This document shows positions 5,698 to 5,992 of a DNA stretch of 5,992 nt, piece by piece (position 1 is the first letter of the stretch; every line of letters starts with the position of its first letter). The notes beneath the pieces are model-generated. The model saw only the letters and a list, made by a program, of their open reading frames with translations, did no database searches and was not told the DNA's origin. A program made the position numbers and the translations under genes. This DNA is from an uncultured Oscillospiraceae bacterium (GTDB taxonomy: Bacteria; Bacillota; Clostridia; Oscillospirales; Acutalibacteraceae): positions 1 through 5,992 of the forward strand of contig UREO01000194.1 in the NCBI GenBank assembly GCA_900546895.1, given 5' to 3'.

Positions 5698-5731
5698 AAA
5701 AAGAGCCCGGACACGAATTGCGTCCAGACTC
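5698..5731 (-). terminator. Strong leftward intrinsic terminator
   Basis: In the leftward transcript GAGTCTGGACGC (5720-5731) pairs with GTGTCCGGGCTC (5703-5714): 12 bp including three G-U pairs, with the pentaloop AATTC, followed by UUUUU (5698-5702). On the plus strand these three positions become A-C mismatches, so it is clearly oriented leftward. It starts four bases beyond the CCA-like end of the repeat at 5736-5762, the position expected for the terminator of a small stable RNA. Confidence 0.75.
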
Positions 5732-5735
5732 AGTC

Positions 5736-5762
5736 TGGTGGATACAAGTGGGACTCGGGCGG
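5736..5762 (-). repeat. tRNA-3'-end-like repeat, copy 1
   Basis: Read leftward, this 27-bp unit contains CGAGTCCCACT then TGTATCCACCA, which resembles a T-loop/T-stem followed by an acceptor strand, discriminator A and CCA. It matches copy 2 (5941-5966) at 24 of 27 aligned positions, with one indel. It cannot be an intact tRNA: the TT before CGAGT is replaced by CC, no 5' acceptor GGATACA is found upstream, and there is one base too many in the 3' half. A degenerate tRNA or an attachment-site scar is the best guess. Confidence 0.5.
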
Positions 5763-5843
5763 ACACAGAGCGTCTTTCGCGCCTTTGGCAGCCCACTCCA
5801 AAACCGGTTATTCTTCAAGCGCGAGCAATACGGTAACCGAAGG

Positions 5844-5868
5844 AAAAAACTCCGCGAATTGTCCGCGG
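5844..5868 (-). terminator. Possible leftward terminator
   Basis: Leftward, CCGCG (5864-5868) pairs with CGCGG (5852-5856) around a 7-nt loop, followed by AG and six U residues (5844-5849). The stem is short but purely GC. It competes with the neighbouring GCGGCG-ACT-CGCCGC hairpin (5865-5879) for the same bases, so the real fold is uncertain. Confidence 0.4.
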
Positions 5869-5906
5869 CGACTCGCCGCCCGGGGTTCGAGTCCCCCAAG
5901 AGGGGA
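5865..5906 (+). other. tRNA T-arm-like sequence with adjacent hairpins (fragment)
   Basis: CGGGG-TTCGAGT-CCCCC (5881-5897) has the canonical tRNA T-loop and a four-pair stem, with a C-C mismatch at the end. It is preceded by GCGGCG-ACT-CGCCGC (5865-5879), which resembles a long variable arm. It is followed by AAGAGGGGA, which would need a CCCTCTT-type 5' acceptor that is not present upstream, and no CCA follows. TCCCC-CAAGA-GGGGA (5892-5906) is an alternative hairpin. It looks like a tRNA 3' half or relic rather than a functional gene. Confidence 0.35.
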
Positions 5907-5908
5907 AT

Positions 5909-5930
5909 AAAAAAGCACCCTTCCGGGTGC
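5909..5930 (-). terminator. Leftward terminator GCACCC-GGAA-GGGTGC with U6
   Basis: A perfect 6-bp stem with a GGAA tetraloop (arms 5925-5930 and 5915-5920), followed in the leftward direction by six U residues (5909-5914). On the other strand it is followed by ATTTCTTATTT, so it could act in both directions. It sits 10 bp beyond the CCA-like end of repeat copy 2 and would end whatever transcript enters from the right edge of the window. Confidence 0.7.
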
Positions 5931-5940
5931 ATTTCTTATT

Positions 5941-5966
5941 TGGTGGACACAAGGGGACTCGGGTGG
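5941..5966 (-). repeat. tRNA-3'-end-like repeat, copy 2
   Basis: Read leftward, it holds CGAGTCCCCT then TGTGTCCACCA. The last part fits a tRNA 3' half in length: five T-stem bases, a 7-nt acceptor strand, discriminator A and CCA. The matching 5' T-stem (AGGGG) is missing: the bases just inside the window read GACCACC. The sequence is therefore truncated or replaced upstream of the T-loop. The copy is closely followed by a terminator. Confidence 0.5.
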
Positions 5967-5992
5967 TCGTACAACGGCCCGCGTTCCGCGAG

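Larger units (their letters stand above)
5561..5992. other. Non-coding region rich in hairpins, terminators and tRNA-like repeats
   Basis: No convincing protein gene lies here. Long open frames on both strands (for example 5563-5910 + and 5669-5932 -) lack ribosome binding sites and translate structured DNA. The minus-strand frame contains LGDSNPG, the well-known chance translation of an antisense tRNA T-arm. Base composition returns to the higher GC of the left part of the window. The stretch holds four hairpins with leftward terminator character, two copies of a 27-bp tRNA-3'-end-like repeat and one T-arm-like sequence in the opposite direction, listed separately. Confidence 0.5.

Noticed and set aside
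5811..5905. Complete tRNA on the plus strand ending in the T-arm at 5881-5897
   Set aside because: No matching 5' acceptor strand, no D-arm with the usual GG, no U before the anticodon position in the only 5-bp/7-nt arm available (5852-5868), and no CCA.
5563..5932. Open frames of 115 aa (+) and 87 aa (-) across the hairpin region
   Set aside because: Neither has a ribosome binding site. They run through terminators and tRNA-like DNA and overlap each other on opposite strands, and the GDSNPG translation is a known artefact of T-arm sequences.
5938..5992. Leftward frame open from the right edge ending in a TAA at 5936-5938 (about 18 codons), directly before a terminator
   Set aside because: It could be the C-terminus of a gene outside the window, but the same DNA recurs at 5736-5762 with a one-base indel that breaks the frame, and the sequence looks like a tRNA 3' end. 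Too little is visible to call a gene.
1..5992. CRISPR array, insertion sequence or transposase
   Set aside because: No regularly spaced direct repeats, terminal inverted repeats or transposase-like frames were found on either strand.

Overview
The window looks like chromosomal DNA from an endospore-forming Firmicute of the class Clostridia, possibly an Oscillospiraceae/Acutalibacteraceae-type organism. The reasons are a SleB-type cortex-lytic enzyme, Gram-positive lipoproteins and signal peptides, strong AGGAGG-type ribosome binding sites and near-consensus sigma-A promoters. The genus is a guess. Most of the window has moderate GC. A block of roughly 650 bp (about 4916-5560) is clearly AT-rich and reads as a foreign insert.

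Layout. At the left edge a strong leftward promoter with an A-tract upstream element fires out of the window, divergent from sleB. sleB (224-904, +) encodes a membrane-anchored spore cortex hydrolase. It converges through a hairpin on a secreted GH25 lysozyme flanked by Ig-like domains (1015-2211, -). Next come a small lipoprotein of unknown function (2426-2947, -) and a dipeptide-type ABC transporter substrate-binding lipoprotein (3256-4854, -). The GH25, lipoprotein and transporter genes each have their own recognisable promoter. The lipoprotein and the binding protein also have their own clear intrinsic terminator, so this is a run of single-gene transcription units rather than an operon. 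The lipoprotein mRNA has a leader of about 185 nt with a long-range 8-bp stem and a GC-rich hairpin. The binding protein has no permease or ATPase genes beside it.

The AT-rich block holds a divergent pair: a 67-aa charged helical protein (-) and a 62-aa ribbon-helix-helix regulator (+). Two copies of a TRTAACC-N6-GGTTAYA palindrome lie between them. The larger palindrome also contains two overlapping, face-to-face sigma-A promoters, one for each gene. This is the most system-like feature of the window: a compact, probably self-regulated switch.

The right end (5561-5992) has no convincing protein gene. It is packed with hairpins and leftward terminators, a 27-bp near-repeat (two copies 205 bp apart) that resembles the 3' end of a tRNA including CCA, and an oppositely oriented tRNA T-arm-like sequence. 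It may be scar tissue from repeated integration at a tRNA gene, or a cluster of small structured RNAs. The sequence alone does not decide between these.
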